A stretch of 7,060 nt of DNA from an uncultured Bacilli bacterium (GTDB taxonomy: Bacteria > Bacillota_I > Bacilli_A > RF39 > UBA660), in contig CANQZX010000053.1 of NCBI GenBank assembly GCA_947628445.1, forward strand, positions 1 through 7,060, in the 5' to 3' direction. The translations under genes were made by a program, and so were the position numbers. Below, one piece after another: positions 1 through 6,306 of the stretch. Below the pieces are notes generated by a model. It was not told where the DNA came from, ran no database searches, and saw only the letters and a program-made list of their open reading frames with translations. Positions within the stretch are counted from its first letter, which is position 1. Each line of letters opens with the position of its first letter.

Positions 1-93
1 TAACTGTTTTAAAATTTTGAGTGTTTTCTCTTTTATTTTAGAAAAAATTTATTTTCCCACATCTAGTTTACTACATCGATCCGGCAAATAAAA

Positions 94-122
94 TTGAATT
101 TTAAAAGGTGATGGTTTATAAT
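94..122 (+). promoter_or_regulatory. Candidate sigma-A promoter of jag
   Basis: A TTGAAT -35 box (94-99, 4 of 6 consensus matches) and a perfect TATAAT -10 box (117-122) are separated by 17 bp. Transcription would start near 129, giving a leader of only about 19 nt before the jag ATG at 148. Its presence suggests jag can be expressed independently of any upstream yidC-type gene. Confidence 0.75.
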
Positions 123-147
123 AGTACCTAAGAAAGAAGGAAGAAGT

Positions 148-753
148 ATGGAACCAATCGTAAAGGAAGGCAAAGTTGCGGAAGAAGTCCTTGCGGAAAT
201 CTTAACGGAAAATAAATTAACCGAAAACGATGTCGTTTATAATGTCGTTGAAAATAAAGGTAAATTATTTAAGGGCAGTACAGTTACTGTTAAAGTAATA
301 AAAAAAGAAGATTTATATACCGCGGCTAAAGAATATTTAAAAGAATTAATTGAAGGTTTAGGTTTAGAAGTAAACTTTGAAATGCAAAAAAGAGACGAAA
401 TAACCATATTAAAAATATTTTCTAATCGTAATGCTATTTTGATTGGAAAAAATGGTCAAACCCTTAAAGCCTTAGAATTATTAGTTAAACAAATGCTTAA
501 TGCTAAATATGGTATCAATTTTAAAATAATGTTAGATGTCGAAAACTATCGCAAAAAAAGAGAAAAATCTTTAGAATTTATGGCTAAAAAAATGGCGAAA
601 GAAGTTGCTCATACCAAAACCGAAATTCATTTAGAAAACATGAATGCTTATGAACGGCGAATTATTCACAACACTTTAACTAATTTTAAAGGGGTTAAAA
701 CCGAAAGTGAAGGCGTTGAACCTCATCGACATATCGTAATAAAACCAGAATAA
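148..753 (+). CDS. jag: Jag/KhpB RNA-binding protein (Jag-N, KH, R3H domains)
   Basis: This 201-aa cytoplasmic protein has the full Jag/KhpB (SpoIIIJ-associated) architecture. An N-terminal Jag-N domain spans about residues 1-52, ending in a KGKLFKG segment where B. subtilis has KKGIFG. A KH domain spans about 75-140 with the GKNG loop (G100-G103) that contacts RNA. A C-terminal R3H domain spans about 141-201 with the R-x3-H signature (R170, H174) and the family's EPHRHIVI ending. In streptococci and other Bacillota, KhpB pairs with KhpA to bind many transcripts and influences cell elongation and division; that role here is inferred from the family. The ATG at 148 is set by an AAGGAAG ribosome site at 137-143. 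In relatives jag follows yidC and precedes mnmE. Here a minus-strand regulator separates it from mnmE, and no yidC is visible in the 147 bases upstream. The stop codon lies in the loop of a terminator hairpin. Confidence 0.93.
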   Translation: MEPIVKEGKVAEEVLAEILTENKLTENDVVYNVVENKGKLFKGSTVTVKVIKKEDLYTAAKEYLKELIEGLGLEVNFEMQKRDEITILKIFSNRNAILIGKNGQTLKALELLVKQMLNAKYGINFKIMLDVENYRKKREKSLEFMAKKMAKEVAHTKTEIHLENMNAYERRIIHNTLTNFKGVKTESEGVEPHRHIVIKPE

Positions 754-764
754 TCTGGTTTTTT
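741..764. terminator. Terminator hairpin shared by jag and the XRE gene
   Basis: A perfect 9-bp stem (741-749 with 754-762, AAAACCAGA against TCTGGTTTT) has a 4-nt loop, ATAA. The loop contains the jag stop codon. On the plus strand the stem runs into six T residues (759-764), a good Rho-independent terminator. On the minus strand the T run is only four long, so termination of the XRE gene here is probably weaker. The XRE stop codon (763-765) begins immediately after the stem. Confidence 0.75.
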
Positions 765-1095
765 AATTGGAAATATAACTTAAAGCATCTAGATAACCGG
801 CTAATTTAATTTGATCTTCAATAGCTAATTTTGAATATTTTATTAATAAGTTAATTTCAGCTTCACTTAAATTACTTTTATTATAAAGTCGAATAGGTGT
901 TGGATCATCAGTTAAATCAAGTAAATAATCCGTACTGGTTTCCAAATATTTCGCCATTTTAATCAAAGTATCTGCCTTCGGATAGGCCTTACCAGATTCA
1001 TAAGAACTAATCATTTCTTGGGCAACACCTATATTGACAGCCACATTTACTTGACTTTTATTTTGTCTTTCGCGGATTTTTCTTAAATTTTCCAT
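763..1095 (-). CDS. XRE-family HTH transcriptional regulator
   Basis: This 110-aa protein has an N-terminal HTH_3/Cro-C1 DNA-binding domain at about residues 3-60. The helix-turn-helix core lies at about 14-35 and is followed by the typical SYESGKAYPKADTL segment. The 45-residue C-terminal tail (66-110) is predicted mainly helical, has no recognisable sensor domain, and may mediate dimerisation. Its targets are unknown. It lies divergent to the mnmE operon and opposite in direction to every other gene of the jag-noc block, so it looks like a lineage-specific insertion. The ATG at 1093-1095 is the only sensible start, because the next Met lies inside the HTH. The ribosome site is weak, with only GGTAA-like bases just upstream. 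A 7-bp inverted repeat over its own promoter region suggests autoregulation. Family assignment is firm; function is not. Confidence 0.9.
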   Translation of the reverse strand: MENLRKIRERQNKSQVNVAVNIGVAQEMISSYESGKAYPKADTLIKMAKYLETSTDYLLDLTDDPTPIRLYNKSNLSEAEINLLIKYSKLAIEDQIKLAGYLDALSYISN

Positions 1096-1121
1096 ATTTT
1101 ACCAACACACTTTCTAAAATT

Positions 1122-1131
1122 ATTCTATAAC
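1122..1131 (-). promoter_or_regulatory. Possible promoter -10 region of the XRE gene
   Basis: Read on the minus strand, GTTATAGAAT contains either TAGAAT (1127 down to 1122, 5 of 6 matches) or an extended TGTTATAGA arrangement when the upstream TG is included. No good -35 box is found at 16-18 bp. The TAGAAT version ends 26 nt before the start codon, close to the spacing of the other promoters in this window. The assignment is tentative. Confidence 0.4.
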
Positions 1132-1159
1132 AATTCGTCTTTTAAAAATTTAGTTATAG
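1125..1159. repeat. Inverted repeat over the XRE promoter (candidate operator)
   Basis: CTATAAC (1125-1131) and GTTATAG (1153-1159) are perfect 7-bp inverted arms separated by 21 bp, about 28 bp centre to centre. The proximal arm overlaps the candidate -10 box of the XRE gene and the distal arm lies about where its -35 region would be. This geometry fits an operator for autorepression, but a 7-bp repeat in DNA this AT-rich can arise by chance. Confidence 0.4.
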
Positions 1160-1216
1160 GTTGTATTTTAATATAAAAATAACTTATATATAAAAAGGTT
1201 GGACAAGTGTAAATTT

Positions 1217-1244
1217 AAGATATTCTACTATTTTTAAATATCTT
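1217..1244. repeat. 8-bp inverted repeat at the mnmE promoter (candidate operator)
   Basis: AAGATATT (1217-1224) and AATATCTT (1237-1244) are perfect inverted arms with a 12-bp spacer, so the half-sites are 20 bp apart, about two helical turns. The repeat brackets the position of the -35 element (about 1226-1231), and its right arm abuts the extended -10 motif. No T run follows, so it is not a terminator. It is a candidate protein-binding site controlling the mnmE operon. Confidence 0.45.
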
Positions 1245-1254
1245 GTGCTATAAT
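1244..1254 (+). promoter_or_regulatory. Extended -10 promoter of the mnmE operon
   Basis: TGTG (1244-1247), one base, then a perfect TATAAT (1249-1254) match the Bacillota extended -10 consensus TRTGnTATAAT. The -35 position reads TACTAT at 17 bp spacing, which is poor, so recognition would depend on the extended -10 or on an activator. The start site would be near 1261, leaving a leader of about 19 nt before the ATG at 1280. Confidence 0.75.
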
Positions 1255-1264
1255 ACACACGGTG

Positions 1265-1271
1265 AAAGGAG
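1265..1271 (+). promoter_or_regulatory. Ribosome binding site that sets the mnmE start
   Basis: AAAGGAG lies 8 nt before the ATG at 1280. It therefore selects that ATG over the in-frame GTG at 1262, which would add six residues (MKGARK), overlaps the ribosome site, and lies at the predicted 5' end of the mRNA. Confidence 0.85.
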
Positions 1272-1279
1272 CCAGAAAA

Positions 1280-2635
1280 ATGAACGATACCATTTGTGCT
1301 ATTGCTACTAATCCCAATATGGGCGCGATTGCTATTATTCGGGTAAGTGGGACCGAAGCAATCGAAATAGTTAATCAAATGTTTAAAGAAAGCGATTTAA
1401 CTAAGGCCGCATCCCATACGATTTGGTATGGGCATTTAGTCGATCAAGACGAAATTTTAGATGAGGTTTTAGTTATGTTGATGCGGGCTCCACGGACATA
1501 TACCAAAGAAGATGTGGTAGAAATTAACTGTCACGGCGGCGTAAATACTACGGCGCGGATTTTAAGTGCTTTACTTTCGCATGGTATTCGCCTTGCCGAG
1601 CCGGGTGAATTTACGAAAAGGGCTTTCTTAAATGGGCGAATTAGTTTACTGGAAGCCGAATCAGTAAATGATTTAATTAAAGCCAAAAACGATGCTGCCC
1701 GAATTATGGCGCTAAATAATATTGGGGGTAAACTAACAAGTCAAATTCGGGACATTCGCGAAAAAATGGGGAAGGTTTTAGCCAATATTGAGGTAAATAT
1801 CGATTATCCGGAATATGAAGACGAGGTTCAAGTAACCCGGAATTTAATGCAAGAATATTTAAGTGAGTTTATTGAAAAATTACACCAACTAGTGGCAAAT
1901 TCTCAAAATGGCAAAATTATCAACAATGGTTTAAATGTTGCAATAATTGGTCGTCCCAATGTGGGAAAAAGTAGCATTTTAAACTTTTTATTAGATGAGG
2001 ATAAAGCGATTGTTACCGATATTCCGGGAACGACAAGGGATATCGTGGAAGGTAGTATTAATTTAAATGGGCTTTTATTAAACTTTATTGATACCGCGGG
2101 GTTGCGGCAAACCGAAGATACGGTGGAAAAAATTGGCGTTTTAAAAAGTCAACAAATGGCTGATCAAGCCGATTTAATTATTTATGTCATAAATGGTAGT
2201 GAACAAATAACACCTCAAGAATTAGACCATTTAGCCAGTTTAAAAAATAAAGAAATTATTGTTTTTGTTAATAAAAATGATTTACCTTTGCAAGCCGATT
2301 TGACCTTATTAAAGGATTATGATTATGTAGAAGGTAATACCAAAGATAATGATGGTTTAGAGGCCTTAAAAAAAGCCATTATTACTAAATATAATTTACC
2401 AAAGATTATAAATAAAGAAATGAGTTATTTATCGAATGTTCGACAAATTCATTTAATTGAAGAAGCCGAAAAGGCCTTATTAAATGCGCAAGAATCTTTT
2501 AATCAGGGGATGGAAGTTGATATCATTGAAATTGATTTAAAGAAAACTTGGGATTTATTGGGGCAATTAATTGGTGATGCTTATAATGAAGAATTAGTAG
2601 ATAACATCTTCCGTAATTTTTGTTTAGGAAAGTAG
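1280..2635 (+). CDS. mnmE: tRNA modification GTPase MnmE
   Basis: MnmE (TrmE/ThdF) works with MnmG to install the 5-carboxymethylaminomethyl group on U34 of tRNAs reading split codon boxes, using methylene-tetrahydrofolate as carbon donor and GTP hydrolysis to drive conformational change. Numbered from the chosen ATG, the protein is 451 aa, a normal family length. The N-terminal folate-binding domain covers about 1-118 and includes EINCHGG and LAEPGEFTKRAFLNGR. A helical domain is split around a G domain carrying G1 GRPNVGKS (224-231), G2 TDIPGTTRD (246-254), G3 DTAG (271-274) and G4 NKND (331-334). The C-terminal FCLGK motif (447-451) keeps the conserved Cys448. All key motifs are intact. 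It is the first gene of the operon and its TAG stop directly abuts the mnmG ATG, fitting coupled translation of the two complex partners. Confidence 0.97.
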   Translation: MNDTICAIATNPNMGAIAIIRVSGTEAIEIVNQMFKESDLTKAASHTIWYGHLVDQDEILDEVLVMLMRAPRTYTKEDVVEINCHGGVNTTARILSALLSHGIRLAEPGEFTKRAFLNGRISLLEAESVNDLIKAKNDAARIMALNNIGGKLTSQIRDIREKMGKVLANIEVNIDYPEYEDEVQVTRNLMQEYLSEFIEKLHQLVANSQNGKIINNGLNVAIIGRPNVGKSSILNFLLDEDKAIVTDIPGTTRDIVEGSINLNGLLLNFIDTAGLRQTEDTVEKIGVLKSQQMADQADLIIYVINGSEQITPQELDHLASLKNKEIIVFVNKNDLPLQADLTLLKDYDYVEGNTKDNDGLEALKKAIITKYNLPKIINKEMSYLSNVRQIHLIEEAEKALLNAQESFNQGMEVDIIEIDLKKTWDLLGQLIGDAYNEELVDNIFRNFCLGK

Positions 2636-4504
2636 ATGAAGAATATGTATGATTGTATAGTAGTAGGTGGCGGTCATGCGGGTTGTGAAGCCGCCCATAT
2701 CGCAGCCCAAATGGGCAAAAAGACACTTTTAGTCACCGGGAATATTAAAAACATTGCCGATATGCCATGTAATCCATCAATCGGGGGAACGGCTAAGGGA
2801 ATAATTGTCCGGGAGGTTGACGCTCTCGGTGGTTTAATGGGTAAAATTGCTGATATTTCTCATTTACAAATTAAAATGCTTAATAATTCGAAAGGTCCGG
2901 CGGTTAGATCACTTCGGGCCCAAGCCGATAAAATCACATATCCTGAAAATATGCGGAAGGCCTTACAAAATACACTTAATTTAACAATTAAAGAGGCCAT
3001 GATTGAAGATTTAGTTGTGGAAAATCAAACGGTTAAAGGAGTTGTTACTGCAGAAGGGGAAAAGATTTTAAGTCAAACCGTTATTTTAACCACGGGGACT
3101 TATTTAAAAGGTAATATTTTAATTGGGAGTGAAAATACCCCCGGTGGTCCGCATGGTGAAGCCCGGAGTAATCATTTATCCGATAAATTAAAAGAATATG
3201 GCCTCAAAATTATGCGGTTAAAAACCGGAACCCCTCAACGAATCAAAAAAGATTCCATTGATTTTAGTGTTTTGCATGAAGAAAAAGGGGATAATAAACT
3301 TTGGAAATTTAGTTTTGATACGGAATATGCTTATAAAATTGAAGATCAACAATCTTGTTATTTGGTTTATACTAATGCCAAAACCCATCAAATTATTCGC
3401 GATAATTTAAAAAAATCGGCAATGTATGGTGGTTATGCTACGGGCATTGGACCTCGTTATTGTCCTTCAATAGAAGATAAAATTGTCCGCTTTGCCGATA
3501 AAGAACGACATCAACTTTTTTTAGAACCGGAAAGTATTTATTATGACGATTGGTATTTGCAAGGATTTTCAACTAGTATGCCACGCGATGTTCAAGAATT
3601 AATGGTTCATAGTTTAAAGGGCTTAGAACATGCCGAAATTACGAAATATGCTTATGCCATTGAATATGATGCCATTGATCCGTTGCAAGTAATGCCTTCT
3701 TTGGAAAATAAGGTTTTAACCAATCTTTTTACCGCTGGGCAAATAAATGGTACTAGTGGATATGAAGAAGCGGCTGGGCAAGGCATCATGGCTGGGATTA
3801 ATGCCGTTTTAAAAATCAATGGGCAAAAACCCTTAGTTTTGAAAAGAAGCGATGCTTACATTGGCGTCTTAATAGACGATTTAGTTACCAAGGGTACGGC
3901 GGAACCGTATCGAATGTTAACCTCGCGGGCCGAATTTCGCCTTTTACTAAGAAGCGATAATGCCGATTTAAGATTACGGGAATATGCCCATCAAGTTGGC
4001 TCTATTACCGAAGAACAATATCAAAATTATTTAACCAAAAAAAGTCAAATTGAAAAGACCATAACTTATTTAAAAACGAATCATTTAAAAATGACCAGTG
4101 CGGTTAAAGAAATATTTACCCAAAATAATTGGGAAATTCCTAAATCTAGTTTAACTTTTTATGAATTATTAAAAAGACCAAATATTACTCTTGCCTCCCT
4201 TGAACAATTTTTAACCTTAGATTTACCCGAAGAAATTAAAGAACAAGTGGAAATTGAAATTAAATATGAGGGTTATATCCAAAAGGCCTTTAAAGAGGTG
4301 GATAAATTATTACGTTTAGAAGCCAAGGAAATTCCGGAAGATATCGATTATGCCAAGGTTCAAAATCTCGCAAGTGAAGCCCGGCAAAAATTAGCCAAAA
4401 TCCGGCCCAAAACGATTGCTCAAGCCACGCGCATCAGTGGGGTAAATCCTGTTGATATTTCGGTATTATCCGTTTATTTAAAGAAGGAATATAACCATGA
4501 CTAA
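2636..4504 (+). CDS. mnmG: tRNA uridine-5-carboxymethylaminomethyl modification enzyme MnmG (GidA)
   Basis: MnmG is the FAD- and NADH-dependent partner of MnmE in cmnm5U34 tRNA modification. The 622-aa length is typical (B. subtilis 628). The dinucleotide-binding loop GGGHAG lies at 11-16. MPCNPSIGG (43-51) carries Cys45, and GPRYCPSIEDK (272-282) carries Cys276; these match the two conserved catalytic-region cysteines. LFTAGQINGTSGYEEAAGQG (about 364-383) is the second FAD-contact segment, and the C-terminal helical domain that docks tRNA and MnmE contains EIKYEGYI and ARISGVNP-like motifs. The start at 2636 directly follows the mnmE TAG and has an AGGA site (2626-2629) 6 nt upstream. A second in-frame ATG at 2645 would be 15 nt from that site and is less likely. 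The gene overlaps rsmG by 8 bp. Confidence 0.97.
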   Translation: MKNMYDCIVVGGGHAGCEAAHIAAQMGKKTLLVTGNIKNIADMPCNPSIGGTAKGIIVREVDALGGLMGKIADISHLQIKMLNNSKGPAVRSLRAQADKITYPENMRKALQNTLNLTIKEAMIEDLVVENQTVKGVVTAEGEKILSQTVILTTGTYLKGNILIGSENTPGGPHGEARSNHLSDKLKEYGLKIMRLKTGTPQRIKKDSIDFSVLHEEKGDNKLWKFSFDTEYAYKIEDQQSCYLVYTNAKTHQIIRDNLKKSAMYGGYATGIGPRYCPSIEDKIVRFADKERHQLFLEPESIYYDDWYLQGFSTSMPRDVQELMVHSLKGLEHAEITKYAYAIEYDAIDPLQVMPSLENKVLTNLFTAGQINGTSGYEEAAGQGIMAGINAVLKINGQKPLVLKRSDAYIGVLIDDLVTKGTAEPYRMLTSRAEFRLLLRSDNADLRLREYAHQVGSITEEQYQNYLTKKSQIEKTITYLKTNHLKMTSAVKEIFTQNNWEIPKSSLTFYELLKRPNITLASLEQFLTLDLPEEIKEQVEIEIKYEGYIQKAFKEVDKLLRLEAKEIPEDIDYAKVQNLASEARQKLAKIRPKTIAQATRISGVNPVDISVLSVYLKKEYNHD

Positions 4505-5210
4505 AGAAGAATTTATGGCCGCTATTTCCGAGCTAAATATTAGTTATGAACCAACCATGTTAACAAAATTAGCCATATATTATCAAGAACTAGTAAAATA
4601 CAACGAAAATGTTAATTTAACGGCCATCACGGAAGAAGGGGAGGTTTATTTAAAACATTTTTATGATTCCCTAACAATAACCAAAGTTATAGATTTAAAC
4701 AAGGTTAATAATCTTTTAGATATTGGTAGTGGGGCCGGTTTTCCCGGGGTTGTTTTAAAAATCTTTTTTCCCCATTTAAAATTAACCTTAATTGATTCGA
4801 ATAATAAAAAGACCACCTTTTTAAAATACATTACCGAAAAATTAGAATTAAGTGATGTCCAAATTATTAATGATCGGGTCGAAAATTATGCCAAAAATAA
4901 TTTAAATAAATATGATTTAGTCGTAGCCCGGGCGGTAACTAATTTAAATGTTTTAGTGGAATTATCTTTGCCTTTAGTTAAAAAAGACGGGTTTTTGGTG
5001 GCTATGAAAGGCCGAGCCAGTGAAGAATTAAAGCAAAGTGAGTATGCGATTACTACTTTGGGAGCCGAAATAATACAAAAGGAAATATTTAATTTAAATC
5101 ATACCGAAAATATGCGGACTTTAATTAAAATGCAAAAGAAGCGGGAAACCTTAATTTCTGAATTGCGATCTTACGATAAAATTATCAAAAAGCCGTTGCA
5201 AAAAAAATAG
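4497..5210 (+). CDS. rsmG: 16S rRNA (guanine(527)-N7)-methyltransferase RsmG (GidB)
   Basis: RsmG uses S-adenosylmethionine to methylate N7 of G527 in the 530 loop of 16S rRNA; loss in other bacteria gives low-level streptomycin resistance. The 237 aa include NVNLTAI (38-44), HFYDSL (54-59), the SAM-binding motif LLDIGSGAGFPG (73-84), the acidic end of strand 2 (Asp100), ARAV (144-147) and the MKGR loop (170-173). The C-terminus RSYDKIIKKPL is a variant of the family's YPR...KxPL ending and resembles Mollicutes-type versions rather than the B. subtilis PGTPNK form. Translation starts inside mnmG: the ATG at 4497 precedes the mnmG stop (4502-4504), with AAGGA at 4484-4488 and 8 nt spacing, indicating translational coupling. 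It is followed by a 39-bp gap before noc. Confidence 0.96.
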   Translation: MTKEEFMAAISELNISYEPTMLTKLAIYYQELVKYNENVNLTAITEEGEVYLKHFYDSLTITKVIDLNKVNNLLDIGSGAGFPGVVLKIFFPHLKLTLIDSNNKKTTFLKYITEKLELSDVQIINDRVENYAKNNLNKYDLVVARAVTNLNVLVELSLPLVKKDGFLVAMKGRASEELKQSEYAITTLGAEIIQKEIFNLNHTENMRTLIKMQKKRETLISELRSYDKIIKKPLQKK

Positions 5211-5224
5211 AATTAAGGTACAAT
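5196..5224 (+). promoter_or_regulatory. Candidate internal promoter for noc
   Basis: TTGCAA (5196-5201, 4 of 6) and TACAAT (5219-5224, 5 of 6) are separated by exactly 17 bp at the end of rsmG. The start site would be near 5231, about 19 nt before the noc GTG. It could let noc be expressed apart from the mnmE operon. No terminator separates rsmG from noc, so read-through is also likely. Confidence 0.6.
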
Positions 5225-5234
5225 AAAAAATAGT

Positions 5235-5240
5235 AAAGGG
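5235..5240 (+). promoter_or_regulatory. Ribosome binding site supporting the noc GTG start
   Basis: AAAGGG lies 9 nt before the GTG at 5250. The frame upstream is open only back to a stop at 5214-5216 and contains no ATG, GTG or TTG, so the protein cannot begin earlier with an ordinary start codon. Confidence 0.75.
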
Positions 5241-5249
5241 TTTGATAAA

Positions 5250-6278
5250 GTGGATAGCGAAAATAAAGTATTACAAGTGCCAATTGAAGATATAATTCCC
5301 AATCGTTTTCAACCACGATTGTCTTTTGATGAGGCCTCATTAAAAGAATTATCAGATTCTATTAAGCAACATGGTATAATTCAACCTTTAGTTTTACGCC
5401 GGGTGGCTGATAAATACGAAATTATTGCTGGTGAACGACGTTATAAAGCCGCGATGATGGCGGGCCTAACTTCTGTTCCGGCAATTATTACCGAATTAGA
5501 CGATAATGCTAGTGCTGAGGTAGCCATTGTGGAAAATGTCCAACGTAAGGATTTAACGGCAATTGAAGAAGCCAAATCTTATCAGGCCTTACTTGATAAG
5601 GGCTATATGACACAAGAGGATTTAGCCAAAAAAATGGGCTTGTCCCAAAGTGCCATATCTAATAAATTGCGATTACTTTCCTTAGACGAAAGTGTTCAAG
5701 ATGCCGTCTTAAATGGCAAAATATCCGAACGCCATGCCCGTAGCTTACTTAAAATTAAAGATTTAGCGGAACAAAAGAAAATGTTAAATAGAATAATTAC
5801 GGAAAGATTAACCGTAAGACAATTGGAAGAAGAGATAAAGAAAATGAATTTAGAAATTAGTGAAGAACCAATATCAACCAAAGTTGCTCCGGAAACACCC
5901 GTTGCTAGTCCAACTGTGGCGCCAACTAACAATTTAGATAGTGTTCCGGTAAGCCCAGAACCAGTCGTTCCTAAATCAACCTTTAGTAGTATTTTTTCTA
6001 GTAAACCTGATCAAATACCTAATAAGTTTTTCAACTTTTTGGAAGACGAAGCCGTTAATATGTCTATGGAAGAACCAGTGGCATCAGCTTCTGCTGAAGA
6101 AGAAATTGAAATGTTGGATTTTGATGTTCCCAGTAATTCAGCAACGCCAAATGTTGATTATGCTAAAGATGTTCGCACCAAGATTGATGCTTTGAACTTA
6201 GATCCAACTAAAGTAACAATTGAAGAAAGCGATACACCTATAGAACATATCATAAATATTAAAATAAAAAAGGATTAA
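5250..6278 (+). CDS. noc: ParB-family protein, best called nucleoid occlusion protein Noc
   Basis: Noc is a ParB-like CTPase that loads at specific sites, spreads along DNA, and in B. subtilis blocks Z-ring assembly over the chromosome. The 342 residues show the ParB CTP-binding motifs GIIQPLVLR (42-50), GERRYKA (61-67) and ENVQRKDLTAIEEA (95-108), then an HTH DNA-binding domain (about 120-165). Of the four residues known to separate Noc from ParB site recognition, three are Noc-type: Gln133, Lys139 and Arg161; the fourth is Ser144, where Noc has Lys and ParB has Ala. The position after rsmG and the C-terminal dimer segment (about 301-342, ending IEHIINIKIKKD) also match Noc. Oddities are the absence of the N-terminal amphipathic membrane-binding helix and a long Pro/Ser/Glu-rich linker (about 205-300) containing an aromatic patch at 244-266. 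A role as the sole ParB cannot be excluded from this window. Confidence 0.88.
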   Translation: MDSENKVLQVPIEDIIPNRFQPRLSFDEASLKELSDSIKQHGIIQPLVLRRVADKYEIIAGERRYKAAMMAGLTSVPAIITELDDNASAEVAIVENVQRKDLTAIEEAKSYQALLDKGYMTQEDLAKKMGLSQSAISNKLRLLSLDESVQDAVLNGKISERHARSLLKIKDLAEQKKMLNRIITERLTVRQLEEEIKKMNLEISEEPISTKVAPETPVASPTVAPTNNLDSVPVSPEPVVPKSTFSSIFSSKPDQIPNKFFNFLEDEAVNMSMEEPVASASAEEEIEMLDFDVPSNSATPNVDYAKDVRTKIDALNLDPTKVTIEESDTPIEHIINIKIKKD

Positions 6279-6306
6279 GTTGAATCGTTAAAACTTAATC
6301 CTTTTT
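6267..6306. terminator. Bidirectional terminator shared by noc and the DUF308 gene
   Basis: A perfect 14-bp stem (6267-6280 with 6293-6306, AAAAAGGATTAAGT against its complement), extendable by one T-A pair (6281 with 6292), closes a loop of about 10-12 nt. T-rich tracts follow in both directions: 6302-6310 on the plus strand and the complement of 6270-6258 on the minus strand. Both stop codons lie inside the stem and pair with each other (6276-6278 opposite 6295-6297). Confidence 0.9.

Noticed and set aside
53..61. TTTCCCACA resembles a DnaA box (TTATCCACA), in a region predicted to be near oriC.
   Set aside because: Only 7 of 9 positions match and no second box or AT-rich unwinding cluster with repeats accompanies it.
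2..91. An open plus-strand frame of 29 codons from the window edge to TAA at 89-91, possibly the end of an upstream gene.
   Set aside because: The peptide resembles no known family end (for example YidC or RnpA), its codon use is not gene-like, and an open run this short is not rare by chance; it also almost reaches the jag -35 box.
1171..1196. Two copies of ATATAAAAA 17 bp apart and the palindrome TTATATATAA (1184-1193) in the XRE/mnmE divergent region.
   Set aside because: Such short A/T-only repeats are expected by chance in DNA of this composition; unlike the two reported repeats they do not coincide with promoter elements.
1193..1237. A possible leader peptide of 12 codons starting at TTG 1199 after an AAAAAGG sequence, upstream of mnmE.
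   Set aside because: The purine run abuts the TTG with no spacing, there is no convincing promoter for it, and it ends before the mnmE promoter.
1184..1378. A 64-codon minus-strand frame across the mnmE start.
   Set aside because: It overlaps the mnmE promoter and 5' coding region, has no ribosome site and looks like an antisense shadow of mnmE.
2523..2726. A 67-codon minus-strand frame across the mnmE/mnmG junction.
   Set aside because: It lies fully antisense to two highly conserved genes and shows no family similarity or ribosome site.
4739..4752. TTTTCCCGGGGTTG inside rsmG resembles the Noc site ATTTCCCGGGAAAT.
   Set aside because: Only 9 of 14 positions match, and the bases encode the conserved GFPG segment of the SAM-binding motif, which explains them.
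5696..5932. A 78-codon minus-strand frame inside noc, partly hydrophobic.
   Set aside because: It is antisense to the noc HTH and linker; the hydrophobic look comes from the complement of Lys/Glu-rich codons.
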